Source: Megasphaera cerevisiae DSM 20462 (GTDB lineage Bacteria > Bacillota > Negativicutes > Veillonellales > Megasphaeraceae). Taken from it: DNA of 33,733 bases. The notes beneath the pieces are model-generated. The model worked only from the letters and a program-made list of their open reading frames with translations, was not told where the DNA came from and searched no databases. Within the stretch, counting starts at the first letter, position 1. Every line of letters begins with the position of its first letter. The DNA is taken from assembly GCF_001045675.1 (NCBI RefSeq), contig NZ_LEKT01000033.1, forward strand, positions 1-33,733, given 5' to 3'. Both the position numbers and the translations under genes were made by a program. This document shows positions 24,789 through 33,546 of this stretch, piece by piece.

Positions 24789-25703
24789 ATGGATGCCCGT
24801 GAGTTTGAGCCAATTGACCGGTCTGAGCGCGTGGAGCCCTATGTGCCGCCGCAGAAGCTGCGTGAACGAGGCTGGCGCCAAATGAAAAAGAACCGGCTGG
24901 CCCTGTGGGGCATGGTCATCGTCATCGTTATGACTGCCGCTGCCATTGCCGGTCCATGGCTGGCGCCATATACGTATGCCGATCAAAATCTGGTAGATGC
25001 CAATGCCTGGCCGTCGTCGGCGCATTGGTTCGGTACGGATTCTCTGGGACGGGATTTATTTGTCCGCGTCTTATACGGCGCTCGTATTTCTCTTTCTATC
25101 GGCTTTGCCGCCAGCTTGATCAATTTTTTCATCGGCGTGATTTACGGAGGCATTGCCGGGCTGGCCGGCGGGCGCACGGATCGTATGCTGATGCATATTG
25201 TCGACGTGCTGTATTCTATTCCCATGCTGCTGTACGTCATTTTGCTCATGGTCGTATTCAAGCCGGGTCTGGTCAATATTTATATTGCTCTCGGTATTGC
25301 CTATTGGCTGAATATGGCCCGCATCGTTCGCGGTCAGATACTCAGCCTCAAACAGCAGGAATATGTTTTGGCGGCCCGGTCGTGCGGCACTTCGACGTGG
25401 AATGTGCTGTGCCGGCACATGATTCCGAATTGTATGGGCCCCATTATTGTTACGATGACGCTGTCGATTCCCGATGCCATTTTTACAGAGGCTTTTTTGA
25501 GCTTTATCGGGCTGGGGGTATCGGCACCGATGGCGAGCTGGGGTGTCCTGGCTTCTGAGGGGATCAGCAGCATCCGTTCGTTTCCCTTTCAGCTGGTCTT
25601 TCCGGCAGTGGCCTTGTGTCTTACTATGCTGGGCTTTATGTTTCTCGGCGACGGTCTGCGGGACGCGCTGGACCCGCAGAATCAAAAGGAGGCAGGCCGA
25701 TGA
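24789..25703 (+). CDS. dppC: Peptide ABC transporter permease (DppC/OppC type)
   Basis: A 304-aa permease with the N-terminal OppC_N helix (RLALWGMVIVIVMTAAAIAG), the HWFGTDSLGRDLFVRVLYGAR motif characteristic of DppC/OppC, the EAA loop EYVLAARSCGTSTWNVLCRH and the C-terminal LGDGLRDALDPQ. The ATG at 24789 is preferred over 24783 because it stands 7 bases after AAAGGAGG. It overlaps the following ATPase gene (ATGA), a sign of translational coupling. Confidence 0.9.
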   Translation: MDAREFEPIDRSERVEPYVPPQKLRERGWRQMKKNRLALWGMVIVIVMTAAAIAGPWLAPYTYADQNLVDANAWPSSAHWFGTDSLGRDLFVRVLYGARISLSIGFAASLINFFIGVIYGGIAGLAGGRTDRMLMHIVDVLYSIPMLLYVILLMVVFKPGLVNIYIALGIAYWLNMARIVRGQILSLKQQEYVLAARSCGTSTWNVLCRHMIPNCMGPIIVTMTLSIPDAIFTEAFLSFIGLGVSAPMASWGVLASEGISSIRSFPFQLVFPAVALCLTMLGFMFLGDGLRDALDPQNQKEAGR

Positions 25704-26683
25704 AACCGATATTGGAAATCAGCCATGTGTCGGTCGCGTTTCATACGTACCGCGGGCTGCTGGAGGCTGTCCATGATGTGTCTATTGCCGTAGGAGAAGG
25801 GGAAACCGTCGGGATCGTCGGCGAGTCGGGATGCGGCAAATCAGTTACCGCCCAGGCGGCGATGAAGCTGCTGCCGGCCGGTACGGCAGTCTATTCCCAG
25901 GGTCAGATATGCTGGGATGGACAGAATGTGCTTCCTTTGACGGAACGAGAAATGAATATGCTGCGGGGACGGGAAATGGCAATGATTTTTCAGGATCCCA
26001 TGACGTCACTGAATCCGGTCTTTACGATCGGCAGCCAGATTTGCGAGGGACTGCGGCTGCATCAGCCTATGGAGTCCCGCTGCGCTGAAGAGATGGCTGT
26101 AGGTCTGCTGCGGTCCGTCGGCATTACGTCGCCGGAAAAACGGCTGCGGCAGTATCCCCATGAGTTGTCGGGCGGTATGCGCCAGCGATGTCTGATTGCC
26201 ATGGCCCTGTCCTGTTCGCCGCGCCTGCTGTTTGCTGATGAGCCGACGACGGCGCTTGACGTGACGACGGAGGCCCAGGTATTGTCTCTGCTGCAGCGTC
26301 TGCAGCAGGATATGGGAATGGCGGTCGTTCTTATTTCGCATAATCTCGGCGTTATTGCCAGAATGTGCCGTCGTATATATGTCATGTATGCCGGCTGTGT
26401 TGTGGAGGAAGGGACGGCCTCGGAGATTTTCTATCGTCCGGCGCATCCATATACACAGGGACTGCTGGCTTCTCTGCCGGATCCGGATCATCCCGGACGG
26501 ACGCTGACAGGAATTGAGGGGCAGGCACCGGATCTGTTTCATATGCCGTCCGGCTGCCGCTTTTTTCCGCGGTGCCGTCAGGCCATGCATATTTGCACGC
26601 ATGCCGTGCCGCCGGTCTATACCGTAGGAGAAGGACACCAGACGGCATGCTGGTTGGTGTGCCCGGAGAGGAGGAGATCCTGA
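25700..26683 (+). CDS. dppD: Peptide ABC transporter ATP-binding protein (DppD/OppD type)
   Basis: A 327-aa ABC ATPase. Walker A is GESGCGKS (41-48), followed by the Q-loop FQDPMTSLNP, signature LSGGMRQR and Walker B LLFADEP. The C-terminal oligopeptide-transporter extension carries clustered cysteines (GCRFFPRCRQAMHIC), which in some DppD homologues bind an Fe-S cluster. It forms the heterodimeric motor with the next gene product. The start codon overlaps the dppC stop; the stop shares one base with the next ATG. Confidence 0.9.
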   Translation: MKPILEISHVSVAFHTYRGLLEAVHDVSIAVGEGETVGIVGESGCGKSVTAQAAMKLLPAGTAVYSQGQICWDGQNVLPLTEREMNMLRGREMAMIFQDPMTSLNPVFTIGSQICEGLRLHQPMESRCAEEMAVGLLRSVGITSPEKRLRQYPHELSGGMRQRCLIAMALSCSPRLLFADEPTTALDVTTEAQVLSLLQRLQQDMGMAVVLISHNLGVIARMCRRIYVMYAGCVVEEGTASEIFYRPAHPYTQGLLASLPDPDHPGRTLTGIEGQAPDLFHMPSGCRFFPRCRQAMHICTHAVPPVYTVGEGHQTACWLVCPERRRS

Positions 26684-27654
26684 TGGAGCTGATCGATGCC
26701 CGTCACATTACAAAGGTTTTTACTGTCGGCACGGATTGGCTGGGACGGCCAAAGAAGGTGCTGGCGGCTGTACAGGATATGTCTCTGGTGATTCATCAGG
26801 GCGAGACGGTGGGACTTGTCGGCGAGTCGGGCTGCGGTAAATCGACGTTTGCCCGCACGGTGCTGGGGCTATATGGCAAAACCGGCGGCACGGTGCTGTA
26901 TAAGGGGCGGGATACGCGGGACCTGGCGGCCGGTGAGCTGTACCGCCGCCAGGTCCAGATGATTTTTCAGGATCCCTATTCGTCACTGGATCCGCGCATG
27001 ACCGTGGAGGAGATCATCAGCGAGCCCTTGCGCAATTATCATCTTTGTGCGGATGGACGGGAACGAAGAAAGCGTGTCGCCGGGCTGCTGAATCAGGTCG
27101 ATCTTCGTGCGGAGGCGGCCCAGCGCTATCCCCATGAATTCAGCGGCGGCCAGCGTCAGCGTGTGGGTATTGCCAGAGCGCTGGCGCTGGAGCCGGAGTG
27201 TATTTTTTGTGACGAGCCTATTTCAGCGCTTGATGTGTCGGTACAGGTACAGATCGTCAATATGCTGCGGCGTCTGCAGCAGGAGCTGGGGTTATCGTAT
27301 TTGTTTATTGCGCATGATCTGACCATGGTCCATCATATGAGCCGGCGCATCGGTGTCATGTATCTGGGGCGTTTGGTCGAACTGGGACCAGGCAGCGAGG
27401 TGTTTTGCCGCCCACTGCATCCCTATACGCAGCTGCTGATTGCGTCTGTGCCGCGTCCGGATCCGGCAGATCCCGGTGCGCCTGACGCTGCCGGAGAGGT
27501 GCCCAGCCCGTTGGAGCTGCCGGCCGGCTGTGTGTTTCATCCGCGTTGCCCTTACGCAAATCAGCGGTGCCGTACAGAAACGCCAGTGCTGCGTCAGGTC
27601 GGGGCAGACCGGTTTGCCGCCTGTCATCAGGTACAGGGAGGCGATGCGCTATGA
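26683..27654 (+). CDS. dppF: Peptide ABC transporter ATP-binding protein (DppF/OppF type)
   Basis: A 323-aa ABC ATPase with Walker A GESGCGKS, Q-loop FQDPYSSLDP, signature FSGGQRQR, Walker B CIFCDEP and an H-loop in LFIAHDL. The C-terminal extension ends in a Cys-containing region (GCVFHPRCPYANQRC). The start is set by the TGATG overlap with dppD and a GGAGAGGAGG site. It overlaps the binding-protein gene by four bases (ATGA). Confidence 0.9.
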   Translation: MELIDARHITKVFTVGTDWLGRPKKVLAAVQDMSLVIHQGETVGLVGESGCGKSTFARTVLGLYGKTGGTVLYKGRDTRDLAAGELYRRQVQMIFQDPYSSLDPRMTVEEIISEPLRNYHLCADGRERRKRVAGLLNQVDLRAEAAQRYPHEFSGGQRQRVGIARALALEPECIFCDEPISALDVSVQVQIVNMLRRLQQELGLSYLFIAHDLTMVHHMSRRIGVMYLGRLVELGPGSEVFCRPLHPYTQLLIASVPRPDPADPGAPDAAGEVPSPLELPAGCVFHPRCPYANQRCRTETPVLRQVGADRFAACHQVQGGDAL

Positions 27655-29237
27655 TCCGGCGTTTTATATGCATGGGTTTGCTGATGCTGGCAGTTTTGTT
27701 TGCCGGCGGCTGCAGTACGGTCTCCCGTCCGGATACGGTGAGCTATGTCCTTGAGGCGGAGCCGTCCCGGCTGGATCCGGCTATGACGACGGCTTTGCCG
27801 GAAAATAATGTGGAGCTGCAGCTGTTTGAGGGATTGACCCGTCTGGATGAGCACAATGTACCCCAGCCGGCTCTGGCGTCTTCCTGGGATATTTCTCAGG
27901 ATGGCACAACCTATACCTTTCATCTGCGAGACGGCATACAGTGGAGCGACGGCGCGCCGATTACGGCGTATGAGGTGGAATATTCCTGGAAGCGGGTTAT
28001 GAATCCGGATACGGCATCGGAGAATGCGTATATGATGTTCTGTATCGATAAGGCGGAGGCGTATTTCAAGCGCCAGGTTTCGGCCGATGCTGTGGGCGTA
28101 CGGGCGCTGGACAGCAAGACGCTGCAGGTACGCTTGAAATATCCTACTGCGTATTTTCTCAATTTGACGGCATTTCACTGTTATTATCCCGTGCCGCAGC
28201 GGCTGGCAGAGACCAGACCGGATACGTGGGCTTCCGATGCGGCGGATATGGTATGCAGCGGGCCGTATAAAATAACCGCGTGGCGCCATTCCAGTCAGAT
28301 TGACGCCGTGAAAAATGACCGCTATTGGGATGCTGGCACCGTGCGTCTCAGCCATATAGAATTTCCTATCAGTGATTCCCAGGCGACACGGCTGACCCTG
28401 GTGGAAAGCAATCAGGCCAATATGACGGCTGAACCACCGCCGGCCGACCAGGACCGGCTTGAAAAACTGGGTCTCTATAAGGTGGCACCGTATCTCGGTA
28501 TATATTATTATGTATTTAACGTGCAGAAGAAACCGTTTGACGATGTGAGGGTCCGCAGGGCCTTTGCCTTGGCTGTACAGCGGCAGTCACTGGTCCGGCA
28601 TATTGTGCGGGCACAGAAGGAACCGGCCTATGCCTGGGTACCGCCTGGCCTGAAGGACGATGCGACGGGGCAGGACTTTCGCGAAGAAGGCGGCAATCTT
28701 GTGACGGAGAACCCGGCTGCTGCGCGGCAGTATCTGAAGAACGCCGGCTATGATGCGAATCATCCGCTGCCGGAAGTGACGGTACTGTTCAACACGAATG
28801 AAATGCACAAGGCAATTGCCGAGGCAATGCAGGCTATGTGGAGGGACAATCTCGGCGTCAGCGTGTCGCTCATGAACCAGGAATCAAAGGTGTTTTTGGC
28901 GGCCCGCAGTCAGGGAGAGTATCAGATTGCCAGGGCTTCGTGGATTGCTGATTACATCGATCCCATGACATTTCTCGACGTGTTTGCCGATACGGAAAAT
29001 GATGCCGGCTATCATAATGAGCAGTATAACGCGCTGGTACAGAAAGCTAAGGAGACAAACGACAAGGGGCTGCGCATGCAGTATATGCATCAGGCAGAGA
29101 AACAGCTTTTTGACGACTGCGTCATTATTCCTGTGTATTATACGACGCAGCCTTATGTGGTCCAGCCCTATGTCAAAGGCTATCATTGGTCGCCGCTGGG
29201 GCTGGTGGATTTCAAACGGGCGTATATCGAACCGTAA
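27651..29237 (+). CDS. Peptide ABC transporter substrate-binding lipoprotein (DppA/OppA/MppA type)
   Basis: A 528-aa SBP_bac_5 family protein. The lipoprotein signal has lipobox F-A-G-G-C with Cys21. The domain begins SYVLEAEPSRLDPAMTT and contains the family segments LFEGLTRLDEHN, LASSWDISQDGTTYTFHLRDGIQWSDG and KNDRYWD. The overall sequence resembles OppA/MppA binding proteins. It captures peptides in the periplasm for DppBC. Placement after the ATPases and just before LD-carboxypeptidase and amidohydrolase genes suggests peptides that need cytoplasmic trimming, for example murein peptides; this is inference. Confidence 0.88.
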   Translation: MIRRFICMGLLMLAVLFAGGCSTVSRPDTVSYVLEAEPSRLDPAMTTALPENNVELQLFEGLTRLDEHNVPQPALASSWDISQDGTTYTFHLRDGIQWSDGAPITAYEVEYSWKRVMNPDTASENAYMMFCIDKAEAYFKRQVSADAVGVRALDSKTLQVRLKYPTAYFLNLTAFHCYYPVPQRLAETRPDTWASDAADMVCSGPYKITAWRHSSQIDAVKNDRYWDAGTVRLSHIEFPISDSQATRLTLVESNQANMTAEPPPADQDRLEKLGLYKVAPYLGIYYYVFNVQKKPFDDVRVRRAFALAVQRQSLVRHIVRAQKEPAYAWVPPGLKDDATGQDFREEGGNLVTENPAAARQYLKNAGYDANHPLPEVTVLFNTNEMHKAIAEAMQAMWRDNLGVSVSLMNQESKVFLAARSQGEYQIARASWIADYIDPMTFLDVFADTENDAGYHNEQYNALVQKAKETNDKGLRMQYMHQAEKQLFDDCVIIPVYYTTQPYVVQPYVKGYHWSPLGLVDFKRAYIEP

Positions 29238-29285
29238 GTAGTACGCGCATGGCGGCTGGTGCAGCGCATCGGGAGGAAATATACA

Positions 29286-30227
29286 ATGAATATATATAGA
29301 TTGGGAAAGCCCCTTTGTCCGGGAGATACCATCGGTGTCGTTGCGCCGTCGTCGGCGCTGGCAGAGGATACGCTGGAGCAAGGCCTTGCTATCTTGCACG
29401 GACTGGGGTATCACACGAAGCTGGGACTGTCCGTCGGAGCCCATTGGGGTTATTTGGCCGGTACGGATGCGGCGCGGGCTGCTGATATTCGGGCAGCCTT
29501 TGCCGATAACGAGGTGGACGGCATTATTTGCCTGCGCGGCGGCTACGGTGCTACGCGGCTGCTGCCGCTGCTGGATTATGAATGCATTGCGGCCCATCCC
29601 AAGCTGTTTGTCGGCTTCAGTGATATTACGGCGCTGCATACGGTGCTGCTGCAGCGCTGCCATCTGGCGCCGGTTCATAGTATGATGGTCATGCCTCTGG
29701 GACGCGGCGCGTCGGACTATACAGTGCGGCAATTTGCCGCAGGTTTGCAGGATCCTTATCAGGACGGCGCGTATGAGCTGCCGCCGGGCTGCCGGCTGGA
29801 GACCATCGTTCCCGGTATGGCCGAAGGGATTCTCTGCGGTGGCAATATGATGCTGCTGGCGGCTATGACGGGGACCCCGTATGCTCTTGATGGTACGGGC
29901 GCGATTCTACTGCTGGAGGAGGTCGGCGAAGAAGCCTATGCGCTGGACCGTATGCTGTGCCAGTTGGAGCAGTCCGGTCTGATTGAGCGGGCTGCCGGCA
30001 TTATCTTCGGTGAATTTTCCGGGTGTACTCCTGTCGAAGCGGCACCGTATGAGTTTACGGTCCGGGATGTTATATATGAATATGCTGCGCGGTGGCAGAA
30101 ACCGGCGGTCTGCGGCTTTCCGGCCGGACACGGTGCGGATAATGCCTGGCTGCCCTTCGGTCGGTCTGTACGGCTCAGTTTGATGGCAGATAAGGCTGAC
30201 GTCGTCCGTCTGCCGGACAGGATATAA
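29286..30227 (+). CDS. ldcA: LD-carboxypeptidase (peptidase family S66)
   Basis: A 313-aa cytoplasmic serine peptidase. It starts with the family pattern KPLCPGDTIGVVAPSS. The catalytic triad is visible: S112 in GFSDITALH, E211 in LLLEEVGEEAYALDRML and H282 in GFPAGHGADN. LdcA removes the terminal D-Ala from murein tetrapeptide during cell-wall recycling; Bacillus YkfA and microcin-immunity MccF-like proteins share the fold, the latter being less likely in this setting. GGGAGG lies 9 bases before the ATG at 29286. It follows the binding protein by 48 bp and precedes the M20 gene by 23 bp. Confidence 0.9.
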   Translation: MNIYRLGKPLCPGDTIGVVAPSSALAEDTLEQGLAILHGLGYHTKLGLSVGAHWGYLAGTDAARAADIRAAFADNEVDGIICLRGGYGATRLLPLLDYECIAAHPKLFVGFSDITALHTVLLQRCHLAPVHSMMVMPLGRGASDYTVRQFAAGLQDPYQDGAYELPPGCRLETIVPGMAEGILCGGNMMLLAAMTGTPYALDGTGAILLLEEVGEEAYALDRMLCQLEQSGLIERAAGIIFGEFSGCTPVEAAPYEFTVRDVIYEYAARWQKPAVCGFPAGHGADNAWLPFGRSVRLSLMADKADVVRLPDRI

Positions 30228-30250
30228 GTCAGTCTGTGAGGAGGAATCGA

Positions 30251-31396
30251 ATGACGACGAAAGAATGGAAGAATCGGGCCTGCCGGCAGGTAGATAAATT
30301 GCAGCCTGTTATATATGGTATTGCCGAGTATTTGTATGCCCACCCGGAGCTGGGCGGGGAAGAACGGTTGGCTGCTGCGTATTTGCGCCGGATATTGGCG
30401 GATCATGGATTTACGGTGGAGGCTGTCGTGCCAGAGGCTTTTCCTACGGCTTTTCATGGAGTCCGCGGCCGGGGGCCTTTTCAGATGGGGTTCCTTGCCG
30501 AATATGATGCGCTTCCCGGGCTGGGTCACGGCTGCGGTCATAATCTGATTGCCGCCATGAGTGTCGGAGCAGCCGTGGCCTTTGCTGCCGCTGCCGGTGA
30601 CCGGGCATCTGTTCATATATATGGCTGTCCGGCTGAGGAGACGGTGGGCAGCAAAGTATATATGAGCGAGCAGGGAGTGTTTGATCGGCTGGATGCGGCT
30701 GTTATTATTCATCCCGGGTCGGATAAGACGTGTATTGGTGGAACCTCTTATGCGACGCATCCGCTGCAGTTTGTTTTTTTAGGAAAGCCCGCTCATGTGG
30801 CGGACTCGTCATATCACGGAGTGAATGCTCTCGATGCTCTCATCGATTTTTACGGAAAGCTCAAAGACTATGATGTCAGGCTTACGAAGCGGCATATCAT
30901 CGGAGCGATTATTACAGAAGGCGGTACGGTGCCCAATATCGTGCCGGAGAGAGCGGTTCTGAAGGCGACTATCCGTGCGCTGGATACGGATTTTTTAGAA
31001 CAGCAGATGCTGCCGGAAATCCGCAGGATCGCACAGGAGGTTTCCGATGCTCACGGGACGGAGTTGGAGATGGTTCATTACGAACCTCTTTTCAAAAATA
31101 TGGTCAATGATGCACGGATGGATGTGTATTTCGCCGAGGCGTTCAGCTCGCTCTATGAGGAGTTTGGTATCAGAGAGGACGATTATGCCGAAGGGTCTAC
31201 GGATGTGGGAAATGTGAGCCATGTGACGCGGGTCTGCCAGCCAGAAATCTGTATTGGCTATCATATTGCCGCGCATACCCGCGGGTTTGCCGAGGCAGCC
31301 GGCAGTGAATTGGGCAGGCTCCAGGCCCTGACAGGAGCTAAGGCAATGGTCATGGCAGCAATCGATGTGATGAATGAAAAAGATTGGACAAAGTAG
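30251..31396 (+). CDS. M20 family amidohydrolase / metallopeptidase
   Basis: A 381-aa protein of the M20D group (AbgB, IAA-amino acid hydrolase type). Metal-site features are D86 (AEYDALPG), C95 and H97 (GHGCGHN), E129-E130 (CPAEETVGSK) and H154 (VIIHPGSD); a late His lies in GYHIAAHTRG. It hydrolyses N-acyl amino acids or small peptides using two divalent metals. As the last gene of the transport operon it likely acts on imported peptides or on LdcA products; p-aminobenzoyl-glutamate is an alternative substrate. GAGGAGG precedes the ATG at 30251. Confidence 0.85.
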   Translation: MTTKEWKNRACRQVDKLQPVIYGIAEYLYAHPELGGEERLAAAYLRRILADHGFTVEAVVPEAFPTAFHGVRGRGPFQMGFLAEYDALPGLGHGCGHNLIAAMSVGAAVAFAAAAGDRASVHIYGCPAEETVGSKVYMSEQGVFDRLDAAVIIHPGSDKTCIGGTSYATHPLQFVFLGKPAHVADSSYHGVNALDALIDFYGKLKDYDVRLTKRHIIGAIITEGGTVPNIVPERAVLKATIRALDTDFLEQQMLPEIRRIAQEVSDAHGTELEMVHYEPLFKNMVNDARMDVYFAEAFSSLYEEFGIREDDYAEGSTDVGNVSHVTRVCQPEICIGYHIAAHTRGFAEAAGSELGRLQALTGAKAMVMAAIDVMNEKDWTK

Positions 31397-31445
31397 AAAA
31401 TCCTCCCGGGACAGTCCAGATAGACTGTTTCGGGAGGATTTTCTA
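31394..31445. terminator. Bidirectional terminator between convergent genes
   Basis: AAAATCCTCCCG (31397-31408) pairs with CGGGAGGATTTT (31431-31442), with an inner ACAGTC/GACTGT helix. A- and T-runs at the ends allow termination of both the peptide operon and the minus-strand aminotransferase. Confidence 0.85.
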
Positions 31446-31462
31446 CTTAAAGAGGCGATTTT

Positions 31463-32821
31463 TTACTTAGCAATGCATTTTCGTATTGCCGCTTCCAAAA
31501 TGTCCAGACCGGCTTCGAGCTGGGCATTGGTCACGACGAGTGGGCAGAGGAACCGAATGACGTTGTCGTAGACGCCGCAGTTTTCCAGGATAAGACCCCG
31601 TTGGGCGGCTTCCTGAATTATAGTGCTGACCAATTCGGGATAGGGACGCTTGCTCTTTTTATCATGGACAAATTCCAGTCCCAGCATAGCACCCAGGCCG
31701 CGGTAATCACCGATAATTTCCAGCTCCCGCTGCCATTTTTTGTAACGATTGCAGACTATGCTGCCGATTTCCCGGGCTCGGCCGGCCAGGTCGTCGCGCT
31801 CCATGATTTCGATTACCTTCAGCGCTGCCGCGCAGGCCAGGGCATTGCCGCCGAAGGTCCCGCCGATGACGCCGCCGGGGACAGCAGCCATGATTTCTTC
31901 TCTGGCAACGACGGCACCGATGGGAATACCGCCGCCGAGAGATTTGGCTGTAGCGATGATATCCGGCGGGCAGCCTGCTTCTTTCCAGTATTCCGTGGCG
32001 AGCATGCGGCCTGTGCGGCACCAGCCAGTCTGGACTTCATCAGCTACGAGCAGGATGCCGTTTTCGTCGCAGACACGGCGCAGGGCTTTGATCCATTCTA
32101 TAGGGGCGGGTACGAAACCACCTTCGCCCTGCAGGGGTTCGACGACGATGGCGGCGACATATTCTGCCGGCGAAGAGTACATGAAAACTTCTTTTAACGA
32201 ATCAAGATAGTATTGGATGGCGTCTTCTTCTGTATATCCTTCCGGCTTTCTGTACAGATATGGGAATTCTGCCCGGTATATACCGTCCGGGAAAGGTCCC
32301 ATGCCAAGCGCATAGGATTTTTTGGCGGTCATGGCCATGGTCATCAGAGTACGGCCGTGGAAGGCACCGGAAAAAACGATGATATTAGGTCGTTTGGTAT
32401 ACGCTTTGGCAATTTTGACGGCGTTTTCATCGGCTTCGGCGCCGCTGTTGATGAAAAATGTGCGTTTGACATCGCCCCTGACAGGTGCGATAGCATTGAT
32501 TTTTTCAGCCAGCTTGACATATCCTTCATGCGTTACGATGTTGGCCATGGCGTGGAAATACTTACCCGCCTGATCTTTGACAGCCTGTACGACCTCTGGG
32601 TGAGAGTAGCCAATGTTGAGGACGCCGACGCCGCCGACCCAATCAAGAAAATAATTACCGTCCGCATCTTCAAGCATAGCGCCTTCGCCGCGCTGAATTA
32701 CTGTTGGATATACGGTGCCGATGGCATCAGGTACAGCCTTGCGGCGTCGGGCCAGTAAAACCGCTGCTTTCGGACCGGGTACGGATGGTGTAATGATTTT
32801 AGGCAATTCTTCTCGTAACAT
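31463..32821 (-). CDS. gabT: Class III aminotransferase, 4-aminobutyrate aminotransferase type
   Basis: A 452-aa fold-type I PLP enzyme. Landmarks are FINSGAEADENAVKIA (123-138, PLP phosphate loop), FSGAFHGRT, VEPLQGEGGF, LVADEVQTGWCRTG (258-271, the Asp that contacts the PLP ring) and the Schiff-base lysine K293 in TAKSLGGGIPIG. It transfers the amino group of an omega-amino acid such as GABA or 5-aminovalerate to 2-oxoglutarate; the precise donor cannot be read from sequence. The start at 32821 is fixed by GCAGGAGG 8 bases upstream; the frame is open further upstream through the leader. The leader carries a terminator-like hairpin, suggesting regulated expression. Confidence 0.85.
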   Translation of the reverse strand: MLREELPKIITPSVPGPKAAVLLARRRKAVPDAIGTVYPTVIQRGEGAMLEDADGNYFLDWVGGVGVLNIGYSHPEVVQAVKDQAGKYFHAMANIVTHEGYVKLAEKINAIAPVRGDVKRTFFINSGAEADENAVKIAKAYTKRPNIIVFSGAFHGRTLMTMAMTAKKSYALGMGPFPDGIYRAEFPYLYRKPEGYTEEDAIQYYLDSLKEVFMYSSPAEYVAAIVVEPLQGEGGFVPAPIEWIKALRRVCDENGILLVADEVQTGWCRTGRMLATEYWKEAGCPPDIIATAKSLGGGIPIGAVVAREEIMAAVPGGVIGGTFGGNALACAAALKVIEIMERDDLAGRAREIGSIVCNRYKKWQRELEIIGDYRGLGAMLGLEFVHDKKSKRPYPELVSTIIQEAAQRGLILENCGVYDNVIRFLCPLVVTNAQLEAGLDILEAAIRKCIAK

Positions 32822-32842
32822 GTTCAATACCTCCTGCGCAAT

Positions 32843-32888
32843 AAAAAGACACACAAAAACGAAATAACTGGGCACGTCTTTGTGTGTC
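32843..32888 (-). terminator. Terminator-like hairpin in the leader of the aminotransferase gene (possible attenuator)
   Basis: On the minus strand GACACACAAA (32888-32879) pairs perfectly with TTTGTGTGTC (32857-32848) and TTTTTATT follows. It lies after the promoter and before the ribosome binding site, so it would stop most transcripts unless it is disrupted. Confidence 0.6.
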
Positions 32889-32908
32889 ATGTATTTAATT
32901 CGCTTTTT

Positions 32909-32937
32909 ATTATATTTAACAAGCAGTATTTCTGCAA
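32909..32937 (-). promoter_or_regulatory. Promoter of the aminotransferase gene
   Basis: On the minus strand TTGCAG (32937-32932), 17-bp spacer, TATAAT (32914-32909). Transcription would start near 32902, just before the leader hairpin. Confidence 0.65.
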
Positions 32938-33000
32938 GGGTTTGTGAACCCAATAATAAAAAACGTTTTTGTGCTGCCGGCATAAAAAGATAACATATGA

Positions 33001-33081
33001 ATCGTAAGCAAACAGATGATGATACGGTGTATGCCGGTATTGCCGTATAGCGGAAACCAATATTTCCTTATCGTAAGCAAA
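33001..33081. repeat. Two direct repeats of 12 bp upstream of the aminotransferase promoter
   Basis: ATCGTAAGCAAA occurs identically at 33001-33012 and 33070-33081, 69 bp apart, 64 bp and 133 bp upstream of the -35. They are candidate binding sites for an activator or repressor. The rest of 32938-33240 shows no gene. Confidence 0.4.
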
Positions 33082-33243
33082 TAAAAATGGCAATATGCTG
33101 TATCTTATACAAAACGATAGCCAGGCTAGAGCAGAACATATTTATAATACAAATTTATGTTGATAAAAGAAAGGGGCACGGCAAAGTGACTATTTGCCAT
33201 ACCTTTTTGACAAATCTGCAATTTTGAGGAAATATATTGCTAT

Positions 33244-33270
33244 TTGACAAATAGTGTGCTAAAATATAAT
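33244..33270 (+). promoter_or_regulatory. rRNA operon promoter, distal
   Basis: TTGACA (33244-33249) with TATAAT at 33265-33270 (15-bp spacer) or TAATAA at 33267-33272 (17-bp spacer). A further TTGACA at 33207 has no good -10. Confidence 0.5.
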
Positions 33271-33377
33271 AACCAGCTGTAGAGAGCGTGCGGATATAAA
33301 GTTGTAAATGTAGAAATGTCATGATTGAGATTGCTTTTTTGTGCTTTTTCTATGTTCTATGAATTTGTTGAAAACGT

Positions 33378-33406
33378 TTGACAAAAGAGAAAACAGGTGG
33401 TAGAAT
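33378..33406 (+). promoter_or_regulatory. rRNA operon promoter, middle
   Basis: TTGACA, exactly 17 bp, TAGAAT. The sequence after the -10 (AAC-AAAGTCGTC) resembles that after the proximal promoter. Confidence 0.75.
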
Positions 33407-33495
33407 AACAAAGTCGTCTTCTTCAAAAGCACAATATGACAAAATGTGTATTGTGAGAAGAATGAAGAGCGACGATGTTCTTCGAAAAGAAGTGC

Positions 33496-33524
33496 TTGAC
33501 AAACTCTCATGAGTTTGGTAGAAT
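33496..33524 (+). promoter_or_regulatory. rRNA operon promoter, proximal
   Basis: TTGACA, exactly 17 bp, TAGAAT, about 155 bp before the 16S rRNA. The spacer contains CAAACTC-TCAT-GAGTTTG, a 7-bp dyad (33500-33517). Confidence 0.75.
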
Positions 33525-33546
33525 AAGCAAGTCGTCGCAAGACGGC

